Origin: CAVZBW01 sp963778465
GTDB taxonomy: Bacteria; Actinomycetota; Acidimicrobiia; Acidimicrobiales; RAAP-2
NCBI GenBank assembly: GCA_963778465.1
Contig: CAVZUK010000002.1
Span: forward strand, 310,001 to 374,000
Length of the DNA: 64,000 bases
Direction of reading: 5' to 3'
The notes under the pieces are model-generated. The model had not been told where the DNA came from. It made no database searches and was given only the letters and a program-made list of their open reading frames with translations. The position numbers and the translations under genes were made by a program. Shown here piece after piece: positions 1 through 8,814 of this stretch (within the stretch, counting starts at the first letter, position 1; each line of letters starts with the position of its first letter).

Positions 1-165
1 CAGCGGGACGAGCAGCTCCAAGGTGGCCTGGCGTTTGCCGCCCTCCAGCCGGGACAGGGTGCTGGACGAGATCCCCGTGCGGGCGGCGAGGTCATCGAGC
101 GTGAACCCCCGATCGCGGCGGGCGGCGCGCAGCCGTGAGCCGACCTGGCCGAGCGCGCCGTCCAT
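1..165 (-). CDS. XRE-family transcriptional regulator, N-terminal part (runs off the window)
   Basis: The 55 visible residues form a helix-turn-helix of the XRE/Cro type: a positively charged lead-in (SRLRAARRDRGFTLDDLAA), then RTGISSSTLSRLEGGKRQ, the usual recognition-helix signature, after which the gene leaves the window. The ATG at 165 is the only sensible start because the helix-turn-helix begins about 10 residues later. Many such proteins carry a C-terminal cupin, but that part is not visible here. It is divergent from the methyltransferase at 231, with 65 bases between them that contain a direct repeat, so it probably controls its own promoter and that gene (inference). Confidence 0.85.
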   Translation of the reverse strand, partial: MDGALGQVGSRLRAARRDRGFTLDDLAARTGISSSTLSRLEGGKRQATLELLVPL

Positions 166-183
166 ACCGGACCCCTTTCCTTC

Positions 184-214
184 CTTGCCAATTCCGCAAA
201 CCATCTTGCCATTC
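184..214. promoter_or_regulatory. Direct repeat in the divergent promoter region, possible XRE operator
   Basis: CTTGCCAATTC (184-194) and CTTGCCATTC (205-214) start 21 bases apart, that is two helical turns, on the same face of the DNA. They lie between the divergent XRE gene and the methyltransferase gene. The stretch is also AT-richer than its surroundings. The operator role is inferred from position only. Confidence 0.35.
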
Positions 215-230
215 AATCGGACGGAGGTCC

Positions 231-923
231 ATGCTGGCCGGCGTGAGCAGAGAGGCGCGACACGACCCCCACCCGGCGAACTCGCCGACCGACGAACGGG
301 ACCCGGCCGCCTTCTGGGAGACCCGATACGGCGAGAGCGAGCAGATCTGGTCCGGCAAGCCCAACGAGGCCCTCGCCGCCACGGTCGCTGCCCTCGAGCC
401 GGGACGCTCGCTGGACCTCGGCTGTGGAGAAGGCGGCGACAGCGTCTGGCTCGCCGAGCGGGGCTGGGAGGTCGTCGCCGTCGACATCGCCGAGACGGCG
501 ATCAGCCGTGCCAGGGACGAGGCGGCGACGCATCGCATTCCTGACGGACGGATCGCGTGGATCGTCCAGGACCTCGCGTGCTGGCAACCGACCGACACCT
601 ACGACCTGGTGTCGGCGTGCTTCTTGCACTCCCCGCGCGAATTTCCCCGGAGGTCCGTCCTGCGACGTGCCGCTGCCGCCGTCGGGCTCGGGGGGCACCT
701 GCTGCTCGTCGGTCACGCCGAGCCGCCGCCGTGGTCCCGTGGGGAGGACCACGGCCACGCACACCACCGCTTCCTCAGCCCAGTCGAGGAGATCGCCGAC
801 TTGCAGCTGGAAGCCGACGCGTGGGAGACCGTCGTCAGCGATGTCCGACCTCGCCGGGCGCAGGGGCCCCACGGAGATCTCGCCACCCTCCGTGACACCG
901 TGGTCCTCCTCCGTCGCCGCTGA
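231..923 (+). CDS. Class I SAM-dependent methyltransferase
   Basis: A 230-residue protein with the Rossmann methyltransferase fold. Motif I is clear (SLDLGCGEGGDSVWLAERGW) and is followed by VVAVDI, the acidic residue at the end of beta-2. A typical mid-fold DLVSACFLH follows, and a C-terminal beta hairpin ends in DTVVLLRRR. The N-terminal AAFWETRYGESEQIWSGKPN resembles TehB/thiopurine-type methyltransferases, which act on small or soft-metal substrates; the real substrate is unknown. The ATG at 231 is chosen because GGAGGT stands just upstream; reading further 5' would run through the divergent promoter region. It is divergent from an XRE regulator that probably controls it. Confidence 0.85.
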   Translation: MLAGVSREARHDPHPANSPTDERDPAAFWETRYGESEQIWSGKPNEALAATVAALEPGRSLDLGCGEGGDSVWLAERGWEVVAVDIAETAISRARDEAATHRIPDGRIAWIVQDLACWQPTDTYDLVSACFLHSPREFPRRSVLRRAAAAVGLGGHLLLVGHAEPPPWSRGEDHGHAHHRFLSPVEEIADLQLEADAWETVVSDVRPRRAQGPHGDLATLRDTVVLLRRR

Positions 924-1010
924 CCTCGGGGTCCGGGTCGCCGGCGGGCTCCGACCGTCGACGTCTAGCGTCGACGTCGTGGGAGCATCGGGCGCCGCGG
1001 CGAGCGACAG

Positions 1011-1574
1011 GTGATCGGCGACCGCTGGGGCGTCACGGCGGCCGAGGTCACGCGTCGATACCCGTGTGACGACCTCGTACCCGGGGCAGGGTTGCAGCTG
1101 TGGCGAGGGATCACGGTCCGGGCGGCGCCGCGGGATGTCTGGCCCTGGGTGGGGCAGATCCGCATCGCGCCGTACTCCTACGACTGGATCGACAACCTGG
1201 GCCGCCGGTCGCCTCACGAGCTTCGCGGCCTTCCCGACCCCCTTCCCGGCGAGCACTTCACCACGGCCTTCGGGGGGCGCCGGTTGGGTCGGATCGTCGC
1301 GGTGACTCCCGGGGAGCACCTGACGGGCCGGATCATGGGCGCGGTGATGTCGTATGTCCTCGTCGCGGAATCTCAGGACACCCGGCTCCTGCTCAAGGTT
1401 GTCGCCACGGGCGGTCGGGTCCGTGGACCGCTGCTGTCGGTGGGGGATCTGGTCATGGCCCGGCGTCAGCTGCTCAACCTCGGACGGCTCGCCGAGCAAA
1501 CCGCGGCGACTTCCTCGGTAGTGGCTGGCGCGAGCCTGGAGATGAGACCGCCAGACGGCGAGAGTGAGAGCTGA
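1011..1574 (+). CDS. SRPBCC-like hypothetical protein
   Basis: A 187-residue protein with a GTG start. The segment GITVRAAPRDVWPWVGQIRIAPYSYDWIDNL is the typical opening of polyketide-cyclase/START-like (SRPBCC) proteins, where a beta-strand is followed by PxxVWPWL. The remainder is beta-rich. Such proteins bind hydrophobic ligands, but none can be named here. Its stop codon overlaps the start of the following VOC gene (ATGA), so the two are translationally coupled. The 87 bases upstream hold two copies of GTCGACGTC 13 bases apart (957-965 and 970-978), of unknown meaning. Confidence 0.6.
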   Translation: MIGDRWGVTAAEVTRRYPCDDLVPGAGLQLWRGITVRAAPRDVWPWVGQIRIAPYSYDWIDNLGRRSPHELRGLPDPLPGEHFTTAFGGRRLGRIVAVTPGEHLTGRIMGAVMSYVLVAESQDTRLLLKVVATGGRVRGPLLSVGDLVMARRQLLNLGRLAEQTAATSSVVAGASLEMRPPDGESES

Positions 1575-2017
1575 TGAAACGCAACCGGTCCATCCCCCCG
1601 TCCACCGTCATTCCGGTGCTCGTCTACCCCGACGTCCGCCAGGCAGTGGCGTGGTTGACCCAGGCGTTGGGGTTCGTGGAACGGACCCGCATCGGCGAGG
1701 ATCATCGGGCGCAGCTGAGCATCGGCCGTGACGGCGCCATGATCGTGGCCGACGTCAGCGGGGAGCGGCAACCCCCGCAGATCGGCGTCGTGACCCACGA
1801 GCTGAAGGTTCGGGTCGACGACGTCGGGGCGCACTTCGAGCGAGCTCGCGCCCATGGAGCACGAGTCGTGGAGCCGCCGACCGATCGCGAGTACGGCGAG
1901 CGGGAGTGCACCGTCGAGGACCTCGCCGGCCACCGCTGGCAGTTCACCGAGACCGTGCGGGACGTGGCTCCGGAGGAGTACGGGTGCGAGACCGTGGCAC
2001 CCTGGCCCGAGCCGTAG
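1574..2017 (+). CDS. VOC-family (glyoxalase/bleomycin-resistance fold) protein
   Basis: A 147-residue protein of two beta-alpha-beta-beta-beta modules. PVLVYPDVRQAVAWLTQALGFVERTR opens module one, and VRVDDVGAHFERARAHGARVVEPPTD with EDLAGHRWQFTE forms module two. The terminal glutamate of the second module (QFTE) is a normal metal-ligand position in the superfamily. Substrate unknown; members range from glyoxalase to antibiotic-binding proteins. It overlaps the previous gene by four bases (ATGA), and a cupin gene follows 45 bases later, which suggests one small operon of ligand-binding proteins. Confidence 0.8.
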   Translation: MKRNRSIPPSTVIPVLVYPDVRQAVAWLTQALGFVERTRIGEDHRAQLSIGRDGAMIVADVSGERQPPQIGVVTHELKVRVDDVGAHFERARAHGARVVEPPTDREYGERECTVEDLAGHRWQFTETVRDVAPEEYGCETVAPWPEP

Positions 2018-2062
2018 AAACCGAGAACGACGAGAACGGCAACGACGAGAAGAAGGAGCGTG

Positions 2063-2446
2063 ATGGAGATCGTCCCCAAGCAACCCTCGGTGAAGGGACC
2101 GTCGGAGTGGTTCACCGGTGACGTCTGGATCGACCTGGTCGCCACCGGACGGGAACCGTCTCGCCTCAACGTCGGTGCCGTCCACTTCAGTCCCGGTGCG
2201 CGCACCGCCTGGCACTCCCACGAGATGGGCCAGACGCTCTACGTGACCGAAGGAAGAGGGCTCGTGCAGAGCCGAGGCGAGGTCATCCGGGAGCTGAGCC
2301 CCGGTGACGTCGTCTACACCCCCGACGGCGAGGAGCACTGGCACGGTGCCGCGCCCGAGCACGTGATGACGCACCTGTCCATCACCGAAGGACCGGCCCG
2401 CTGGGGCGACCTCGTCTCCGACGAGGAGTATCGCGGGCGGACGTAG
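2063..2446 (+). CDS. Cupin-domain protein (single beta-barrel)
   Basis: A 127-residue single-domain cupin. Motif 1 is GARTAWHSHEMGQTLYVTEG, with the metal-binding His-x-His and a downstream Gln in place of Glu; motif 2 is GDVVYTPDGEEHWHGA. It resembles the small quercetin-dioxygenase-like or carboxymuconolactone-type cupins found in many bacteria. The activity is not predictable. ATG 2063 is preferred over the in-frame GTG three bases earlier, because the AAGGAG box ends at 2058 and would be too close to the GTG. It is the last gene of the 1011-2446 group. Confidence 0.8.
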   Translation: MEIVPKQPSVKGPSEWFTGDVWIDLVATGREPSRLNVGAVHFSPGARTAWHSHEMGQTLYVTEGRGLVQSRGEVIRELSPGDVVYTPDGEEHWHGAAPEHVMTHLSITEGPARWGDLVSDEEYRGRT

Positions 2447-2472
2447 CGACCTCCGGTAGCGCCGCGGGACGC

Positions 2473-2588
2473 TATGCTGGCGTTCGATGCCGCGGGCTTT
2501 TGCCCAGCGGCGGCTGGCGAACTGGTGCCGGCCAGGCCCACGAGACATGTATCGAGTCGGCCATCCCCCCTGGACCGACTGGAGTTTC
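2473..2588 (+). promoter_or_regulatory. Promoter and structured 5' leader of the DEAD-box helicase gene
   Basis: TATGCT at 2473-2478 fits an actinobacterial -10 (TANNNT) and would start RNA near 2485. Almost at once comes a strong hairpin: GCCGCGGGC (2489-2497), a TTTT loop, and GCCC-A-GCGGC (2502-2511), giving nine paired bases with one bulged A. About 75 more bases precede GGAG (2581-2584) and the GTG start. DEAD-box helicase mRNAs often have long regulated leaders in other bacteria (established for the family); regulation here is inferred. Confidence 0.4.
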
Positions 2589-3830
2589 GTGAATCCTTCT
2601 TCAACTACTGACGCGCCTACCCGCTTCTGCGACCTCGGCGTTCCTCGAGTGCTGACGACGGTCTTGGAGGGCCAGGGCATCGTCGCGCCGTTCCCCATCC
2701 AAGCCGCCACCATTCCCGACTCGATTGCCGGGCGCGACGTATGCGGCAAGGCCCCGACCGGATCGGGTAAGACGTTGGCCTTCGGGCTGGCGATCCTGTC
2801 TCGGCTCGACGCCAGGCCTCGGTCTTCGCGACGCGGTCCGCGCCGTCCCTCGGCACTGGTGCTGGTCCCGACCCGCGAGCTCGCCGCTCAGATCGAGGCG
2901 GACCTGGCTCCCTTCGCGAAGGCGATCGGTGCGCGCGTGGCATCGATCTACGGCGGCGTCGGCTACGGCAAGCAGCTGGCCGTCCTGCGGAACGGCGTCG
3001 ACGTGCTCGTCGCTTGCCCTGGGAGGCTCGCAGACCTGATCGAGCGGGGTTCGGTCGATCTTTCCGCGGTGGAGATGGTAGTCGTCGACGAGGCCGATCG
3101 GATGGCGGACATGGGCTTTCTCCCCGAGGTACGCCGCCTCATCGATAGGACCAGCGGCGCACGCCAGACGTTGCTCTTCTCCGCCACGCTGGGCGGGCCA
3201 GTCGACAAGCTCGTCCGCGACTACCAGCACGACCCGGTGCGCCATGACGTGGATCCCGCTCGTGCCGACCGTGGGGAGGTGCACCACCACTTTTGGCGCG
3301 TCGAACATCTCAACCGGGTCGAGGTGACCGCGGAGGCGATCACCGCTCGTGGGCCGGCGATGGTCTTCTGCCGGACCAAGCGGGGAGCAGACCGCCTCTC
3401 GGATCGCCTCGCACGATCCGGGCTCCGGTCGGCCGCCATTCACGGTGATCGCACTCAGGGCCAGCGGGAACGGGCCCTCGGTGCCTTCCGTGCCGGCCGG
3501 CTCGACGCCCTCGTGGCGACCGACATCGCCGCGCGAGGGATCCACGTGGACGAGGTGCCCCTGGTCGTCCACTACGACCCCCCCGCCGATCCCACCGACT
3601 ACGTCCACCGCGCCGGGCGAACCGGACGAGCCGGCGCCGACGGGATCGTGGTGTCGTTGATCGGGTACGAGCACCTCGGCAAGACCAAGAGCCTGCAGCG
3701 AGAGCTCGGCCTCTCGAGAGGGATCTCGTCGCCGGACGTGCCGTCGCTCGCCACGGTGGATCGCGATGGGGGCGCAGAGCGCGCGAGGCCTCCTGCTCGC
3801 CGACGGGCGCGTCGAACCGCTCGGCGGTAA
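2589..3830 (+). CDS. DEAD-box ATP-dependent RNA helicase
   Basis: A 413-residue helicase core with every superfamily-2 motif in order: Q motif (PFPIQAATIP), Walker A (APTGSGKT), Ia (PTRELAAQ), the GG motif, CPGRLADLI, DEAD (VVDEADRMADMGF), SAT, then in the second RecA domain VFCRTKRGAD, ATDIAARGIHVDEV and HRAGRTGRAG. The short basic C-terminal tail (ARPPARRRARRTARR) probably binds RNA. This is the size of a minimal RhlE-type helicase; RNA remodelling at low temperature or in ribosome assembly is the usual role. GTG 2589 is chosen because GGAG is placed correctly. An ATG at 2487 is also in frame but adds an unconserved extension and sits at the base of a hairpin. Confidence 0.92.
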   Translation: MNPSSTTDAPTRFCDLGVPRVLTTVLEGQGIVAPFPIQAATIPDSIAGRDVCGKAPTGSGKTLAFGLAILSRLDARPRSSRRGPRRPSALVLVPTRELAAQIEADLAPFAKAIGARVASIYGGVGYGKQLAVLRNGVDVLVACPGRLADLIERGSVDLSAVEMVVVDEADRMADMGFLPEVRRLIDRTSGARQTLLFSATLGGPVDKLVRDYQHDPVRHDVDPARADRGEVHHHFWRVEHLNRVEVTAEAITARGPAMVFCRTKRGADRLSDRLARSGLRSAAIHGDRTQGQRERALGAFRAGRLDALVATDIAARGIHVDEVPLVVHYDPPADPTDYVHRAGRTGRAGADGIVVSLIGYEHLGKTKSLQRELGLSRGISSPDVPSLATVDRDGGAERARPPARRRARRTARR

Positions 3831-3833
3831 CGC

Positions 3834-3855
3834 GGCTTCGGCTTCGGCTTCGGCT
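3834..3855. repeat. Short GGCTTC hexanucleotide repeat
   Basis: Three complete GGCTTC units and a partial fourth stand immediately after the helicase stop codon. It is probably a simple-sequence slippage tract without function, and it has no inverted complement nearby. Confidence 0.7.
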
Positions 3856-3997
3856 GCGACACCGACCCACTCCTGGCGGTGACGCCGCTCGGCTTCGCGC
3901 CCAACTTTGAAGGTCTTCTTAGCTGCCTCTCATCGGGATTTCTCATTGCTCCCTCAGCATGGGAGGTGCAGAAGACCAACGAGTGGGGAGGCGCAAA

Positions 3998-4405
3998 GTG
4001 ACCACCGTTACCGCAGTCGAGACCGACGAGAGGCGGGGAGCGCGAGCAGTTTCAGGGGTGGTGGCCGTCGGCTTCCCGCTGAACGCCGAGCAACGCCAGA
4101 CCGTGGTCGAGGCTATGGGACCAGCTTGCGAGCTCGAGGACATTCGCCAGGCGCCGGCCGACGCTGCAGTGGTCGTCGTGTCTCCCTGCAGTCCCCAGGC
4201 CCTCCATGCGCTGCAGGCGCTCTTCCCCGTCGCCGACATCGTGGTCGTCGACCAGGACGGGGTGCCGGACCCGGATGCCGCCCGCCGGGCGATCGGCGCC
4301 GGGGCCCGTGACTACCTGACGATCTCCGATTTGGTCGAGCTCGGGCGACAGCTCGGCAGGCGGATCGCCGCCACTTGGCGATCGGCCGCCACGACCGCCG
4401 CCTGA
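3998..4405 (+). CDS. Receiver-like protein without an output domain
   Basis: A 135-residue protein, start GTG chosen because GGGGAGG lies six bases upstream. After a variable lead it reads as a Rossmann-like alternating fold (VVAVGFPLNAEQ, ADAAVVVVSPCSPQALHAL, ADIVVVDQDGVPDPDAARRAIGAGARDYLTI). The last part, AIGAGARDYLT, closely resembles the beta-5/alpha-5 region of response regulators (GAxDYLxKP). The normal phospho-acceptor pattern is not obvious, since VVVVSPCSP stands where VLLDLxMP is expected, so it may be a degenerate receiver. No DNA-binding domain is present. It is followed by a GC-rich hairpin and is probably monocistronic. Confidence 0.55.
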   Translation: MTTVTAVETDERRGARAVSGVVAVGFPLNAEQRQTVVEAMGPACELEDIRQAPADAAVVVVSPCSPQALHALQALFPVADIVVVDQDGVPDPDAARRAIGAGARDYLTISDLVELGRQLGRRIAATWRSAATTAA

Positions 4406-4450
4406 GGCCACCACTCCCCGGAGCATCCGGCTGGTCGCAGGCATAAGAGA

Positions 4451-4482
4451 CACATCCGGGGCACGTTGCCCGGGGCGATGTG
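4451..4482 (+). terminator. GC-rich stem-loop, possible terminator
   Basis: CACATC (4451-4456) pairs with GATGTG (4477-4482), and within it CCGGGGCA pairs imperfectly with TGCCCGG across a three-base loop. There is no T-tract, which is common for terminators in high-GC actinobacteria. It lies between the receiver-like gene and the MarR operon. Confidence 0.4.
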
Positions 4483-4502
4483 TTCGGGGATAGTCAACCG
4501 CA

Positions 4503-4513
4503 TAGACTGTCTA
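4503..4513. promoter_or_regulatory. Perfect palindrome over the predicted -10 of the marR operon
   Basis: TAGAC-T-GTCTA is a perfect 5+1+5 inverted repeat. Its left part, TAGACT (4503-4508), also fits a TANNNT -10 box, placing the transcription start near the ATG at 4519. A MarR dimer sitting here would block its own promoter, which is the usual autoregulation of this family (inference from position). Confidence 0.5.
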
Positions 4514-4518
4514 CCGAG

Positions 4519-4995
4519 ATGACTACTAGCGGTGCCGCATCAACTCGGTCCCGTCGGGGCGGCGACGAGCCCCGTGGGCTCGTCCCTCTGCCGTGGATGC
4601 TGCGGCGGGTCAACCAGCGCTACCGCGCCGCCAGCCGGGCCCGGCTCGTGGAGTCCGGGCTCGGGGACCTTCCCCAGCCCGGCTACTGGGCCCTCATGGT
4701 GCTGTCCCGTGGCAGCACCGAGGCCAGCCGCCTGATGGAGGAGATGGGGGTGAGCAAGCAGGCGGTGTCCAAGCTCGTCGACATCGTGGTCGCGGCCGGC
4801 TTCGTGGAACGGAGGGTCAACGGCGAGGACCGGCGCCGGACCGATCTCCTCCTGACCGCAAAGGGCCGCAAGGCCGTCGGCGTCATCGAGGACGCGGCGC
4901 GGAGCATCGAGGATGCCTTCGTTGCGGAGCTTGGGGCGAAGCCGTTTGCCGACCTCGTCCGGATGCTGTCGCAGCTCGCCCGGTGGGAGGGCTGA
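4519..4995 (+). CDS. MarR-family transcriptional regulator
   Basis: A 158-residue winged-helix repressor. PLPWMLRRVNQRYRAASRARL forms the first dimerisation helix, GSTEASRLMEEMGVSKQAVSKLVDIVVAAGFVERR is the helix-turn-helix, and VNGEDRRRTDLLLTAKGRKA is the wing with the conserved D-x-R-x-x. Small aromatic or lipophilic compounds usually release such repressors from DNA. ATG 4519 has no clear ribosome-binding site but lies 10 bases after a predicted -10, as expected of a leaderless start. Its stop overlaps the next start (TGATG). It heads a set of five coupled genes ending in an ABC transporter, which it probably controls. Confidence 0.88.
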   Translation: MTTSGAASTRSRRGGDEPRGLVPLPWMLRRVNQRYRAASRARLVESGLGDLPQPGYWALMVLSRGSTEASRLMEEMGVSKQAVSKLVDIVVAAGFVERRVNGEDRRRTDLLLTAKGRKAVGVIEDAARSIEDAFVAELGAKPFADLVRMLSQLARWEG

Positions 4996-5231
4996 TGCCC
5001 TGCGGGACGGGACCGCTGCTCGGGTCCGCCTTTGCGCGGGCTCAGCCCTGGCAGCGCTACGTGCTCTGCCTCGCCATGATCGTCGGTGGAGGCCTGCTCG
5101 TTGCCCTGGGGCACGTTGGCGGCGGACTGCTCGCAGCCGCCGGGGTCCTGGCTCTGTGGCGCATGGTCCGTCTCCGGTCTCGGCGCTCGCGCGTTCCATC
5201 CACTCGACTCGACGAGGTGGAGCCGACGTGA
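4995..5231 (+). CDS. Small two-helix membrane protein
   Basis: A 78-residue protein. Two hydrophobic segments, YVLCLAMIVGGGLLVALGHV and GGGLLAAAGVLALWRMV (residues about 24-42 and 45-60), are followed by an Arg/Ser-rich tail (VRLRSRRSRVPSTR), which by the positive-inside rule should face the cytoplasm. It is not recognised as a named family. The ATG overlaps the stop of the marR gene, and its own stop overlaps the start of the RCC1 gene (GTGA), so it sits inside a coupled operon with an ABC transporter and may be an accessory subunit. Confidence 0.65.
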   Translation: MPCGTGPLLGSAFARAQPWQRYVLCLAMIVGGGLLVALGHVGGGLLAAAGVLALWRMVRLRSRRSRVPSTRLDEVEPT

Positions 5232-6406
5232 TCGCCCACCGGATCGCCGCCACATCCGCTGCCGTGCTGATGGCCACGGCCGCCCTCGCTGGCTCCGGCG
5301 CCGGGGCGTCACCCGTCTCGTTCGTCTACCGCTTCGGCGCCGTCGGGAGCAGGGGCAAGATCGTCGAGACCGAGCGCCGCGCCCCGACGCCCATCTTGGG
5401 GATCGAGGGCACGGTGGTCGAGATCGCGACGTCCAATTCCGACGGTTATGCCCTGACGTCCAACGGGACGGTCTGGGCTTGGGGCGCGGGCGCCTTCGGC
5501 GAACTGGGCGACGGGTCCACGCCCCGGTACGAATTGCGTGCGGTCCGGGTCCAGTTCCCCGAGGGGGTGCGGATCACGTCGCTCGCGAACCCCATGCCCT
5601 TCGACGGTGCCCTGGCCATCGACTCGACGGGTCACGCCTGGGTGTGGGGTCTCAACGTCTCCGGCGATCTTTGCGCCACGACGCAGGTGGCGCGCCGTCC
5701 GGTGCGGCTTCCGCTGGCCCAGGTCACCTTGGCCACCGGCGCCCGGGATCATTCGCTGCTCTACGCCGCAGGGCATGTCCTCGCGTGTGGCGACGGCGCG
5801 GGAGGTGCGCTCGGCACCGGCTCCACGACCGACGTCTCGACGCCGACCCCGGTGGTGGGACTGCCGGCGACGAAGGTCCTGGCGCTGACCTCCTCCTGGG
5901 AGGGCTCCGGCGCGCTGCTCCGTGATGGCAACTACTGGAACTGGGGATACAACGCCGCCGGGCAGCTCGGCGACGGTACGACGACGGACAGCGCCGTCCC
6001 CGTGCAGGTTCGGCTGCCCGATGTCGTGCGGCAGGTCTTCCAGGGAGGCAGTGGGCCGGCCAACGGCCAGTCGGTGGCCATCCTGGAGAATGGATCGGTA
6101 TGGGCCTGGGGCGACAACACGCGTGGACAGCTGGGCGACGGCACCAGGATCAGCTCGGACGTCCCCGTCCCGGTCGACGTCCCGTCCGGCACGAGCTTCG
6201 TCGAGGTCGTGTCGGGCGGCTATTCGTCCTACGGCATCGACCGATTCGGCCACCTCTGGTCCTGGGGCGACAACCGGAACGGGCAGCTCGGGAGGGCCTC
6301 CGGGCCAGGCGCGGAGACCCGCCCGGTCCCGGTGGGGATCCAGGCCACCCAGGTCTCCTCGACCGCCAACAACGTGGCCGGGTTCTCGAGGGAAGGGCGA
6401 GGTTGA
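5228..6406 (+). CDS. Secreted RCC1-repeat beta-propeller protein
   Basis: A 392-residue protein with a signal peptide (residues about 1-28, hydrophobic SAAVLMATAALAGSGAGA). Six RCC1-type blades follow, each with the pattern WAWGxxxxGELGDGST: for example WAWGAGAFGELGDGST, NWGYNAAGQLGDGTTT, WAWGDNTRGQLGDGTR and WSWGDNRNGQLG. Blades 2 and 3 are degenerate (GDLCATTQ, GALGTGST). RCC1 propellers are protein-interaction platforms; bacterial secreted forms have no fixed function. No other domain is attached. GTG 5228 overlaps the previous stop, and the ABC ATPase begins four bases after this gene ends. This places an extracytoplasmic propeller in an ABC-transporter operon. Confidence 0.85.
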   Translation: MIAHRIAATSAAVLMATAALAGSGAGASPVSFVYRFGAVGSRGKIVETERRAPTPILGIEGTVVEIATSNSDGYALTSNGTVWAWGAGAFGELGDGSTPRYELRAVRVQFPEGVRITSLANPMPFDGALAIDSTGHAWVWGLNVSGDLCATTQVARRPVRLPLAQVTLATGARDHSLLYAAGHVLACGDGAGGALGTGSTTDVSTPTPVVGLPATKVLALTSSWEGSGALLRDGNYWNWGYNAAGQLGDGTTTDSAVPVQVRLPDVVRQVFQGGSGPANGQSVAILENGSVWAWGDNTRGQLGDGTRISSDVPVPVDVPSGTSFVEVVSGGYSSYGIDRFGHLWSWGDNRNGQLGRASGPGAETRPVPVGIQATQVSSTANNVAGFSREGRG

Positions 6407-6410
6407 CGCG

Positions 6411-7738
<1,328 letters not shown>

Positions 7739-7742
<4 letters not shown>

Positions 7743-8569
7743 CCCAACAGCTGATCCAACCCGATGAGGCGGAAGTGATGCCGACCGGCCGCTACGGGTT
7801 GGGCGCCGTCCTGTCGTCGGAGTGGACCAAGTTCGTCTCGGTCCGGTCGACCGTCTGGACCCTGATCATCACCGCGGCGACCGGCGTGGGCATCGGCGCG
7901 ATCGTGACCTCCGCCCAGGCGGCCCGGTTCGCCACCCGGTCCCTGCACGCCCAGACCCTCTTCGATCCCACCCGCTCGAGCCTGTCGGGGCTCCTCTTCG
8001 CCCAGCTCGCCGTCGGCGTACTGGGGGTCCTCGTCGTCAGCGCGGAGTACAGCACCGGGACGATCCGCGCCACCTTCTCCGCGGTGCCGAGGCGCCCGCT
8101 CGTGCTGGTGGCGAAGGCGGCGCTGTTCGGTGCCGTCATCTTCGTGGTGGGCGAGGCGGTGTCCTTCGTGGCCTTCGTCGTGGGCCAGGGCATTTTGTCC
8201 GGGAAGACGCCGACGGCCTCGCTCTCGGACCCGACGGTGGTGCGTGCGGTCGTGAGCGGCGGTCTCTATCTCACGGCCCTCGGGCTGATGGCGCTCGGCC
8301 TGGCGTGGATTCTCCGGCATACGGCGGCGGCCATCAGCACCTACGTGGCCGTTCTGCTGATCCTGCCGATCATCGCCGACGTCCTGCCGTCGTCGTTCTC
8401 GAGCGACATCGACCGGTTCCTGCCGGCGGACATCGGCACCGTGATGCTGAGCGTCAACTACCACGGGTCCGATCCGTTCGGTCCGTGGGCCAGCTTCGCG
8501 TTGCTCTGTGGGTATGCCGCTGCGCTGCTGATCATCGGGGGGGTGCTCCTGGTCCGCCGGGACGCCTGA
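7739..8569 (+). CDS. ABC-2 type transporter permease
   Basis: A 276-residue membrane protein with six hydrophobic segments. The N-terminal ALSSEWTKFVSVRSTVWTL-like stretch (EWTKFVSVRSTVWTLI) and the later VVSAEYSTGTIRATFSAVPRR are hallmarks of ABC-2 permeases that pair with this ATPase class. The last helix ends in GGVLLVRRDA. With the tethered ATPase just upstream it should make an exporter or a self-protection pump; the substrate is unknown. It overlaps the ATPase gene by ATGA and is the last gene of the operon that starts at 4519. Confidence 0.88.
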
Positions 8570-8581
8570 CCCCGGAGCCGC

Positions 8582-8730
8582 CTACGTTCGCGTTGCGCCC
8601 ACGACGCCGGAGAGGATCGTGCCGACGATGTGGCGGACGGCTTTCCGGCCCGGCGGGTCGCCCTCCCGGTCCGTGAAGACGAGGTGCACGGCGCCGACCA
8701 ACGTGGGTGCGAGTTGTCGACGACGTTGGC
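8582..8730 (-). pseudogene. Remnant of a TetR regulator C-terminus
   Basis: On the minus strand about 48 codons read RRQLAPTLVGAVHLVFTD, then GRKAVRHIVGTILSGVVG and a stop. This closely matches the last helix pair of TetR-family proteins (HLVFTDW ... IVxTILxGL). No N-terminal helix-turn-helix exists upstream: an in-frame stop precedes it after about ten codons. The remnant lies between the transporter operon and a small unknown gene, next to a TetR-like inverted repeat. The identification rests on pattern recognition of a short stretch, so it is uncertain. Confidence 0.4.
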
Positions 8731-8814
8731 GGGGCGTTCACGATGCGCCATGCCACGCTCGCCGTTACGGCGGCGCGAGACCCCCGCTGAGAGGGCCAGG
8801 GAAGGCACGCACAT

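Noticed and set aside
957..978. Two GTCGACGTC copies upstream of the SRPBCC-like gene as an operator.
   Set aside because: Self-complementary GTCGAC words are common by chance in this GC-rich DNA, the spacing (13) is not helical, and no regulator lies nearby.
213..1499. A 428-codon minus-strand frame across the methyltransferase and SRPBCC-like genes.
   Set aside because: No domain, very basic and repetitive composition, and it overlaps two genes with real protein motifs.
2487..2588. ATG 2487 as start of the helicase.
   Set aside because: It lies at the base of a strong hairpin, has no ribosome-binding site, and would add 34 residues unlike helicases; GTG 2589 has GGAG correctly placed.
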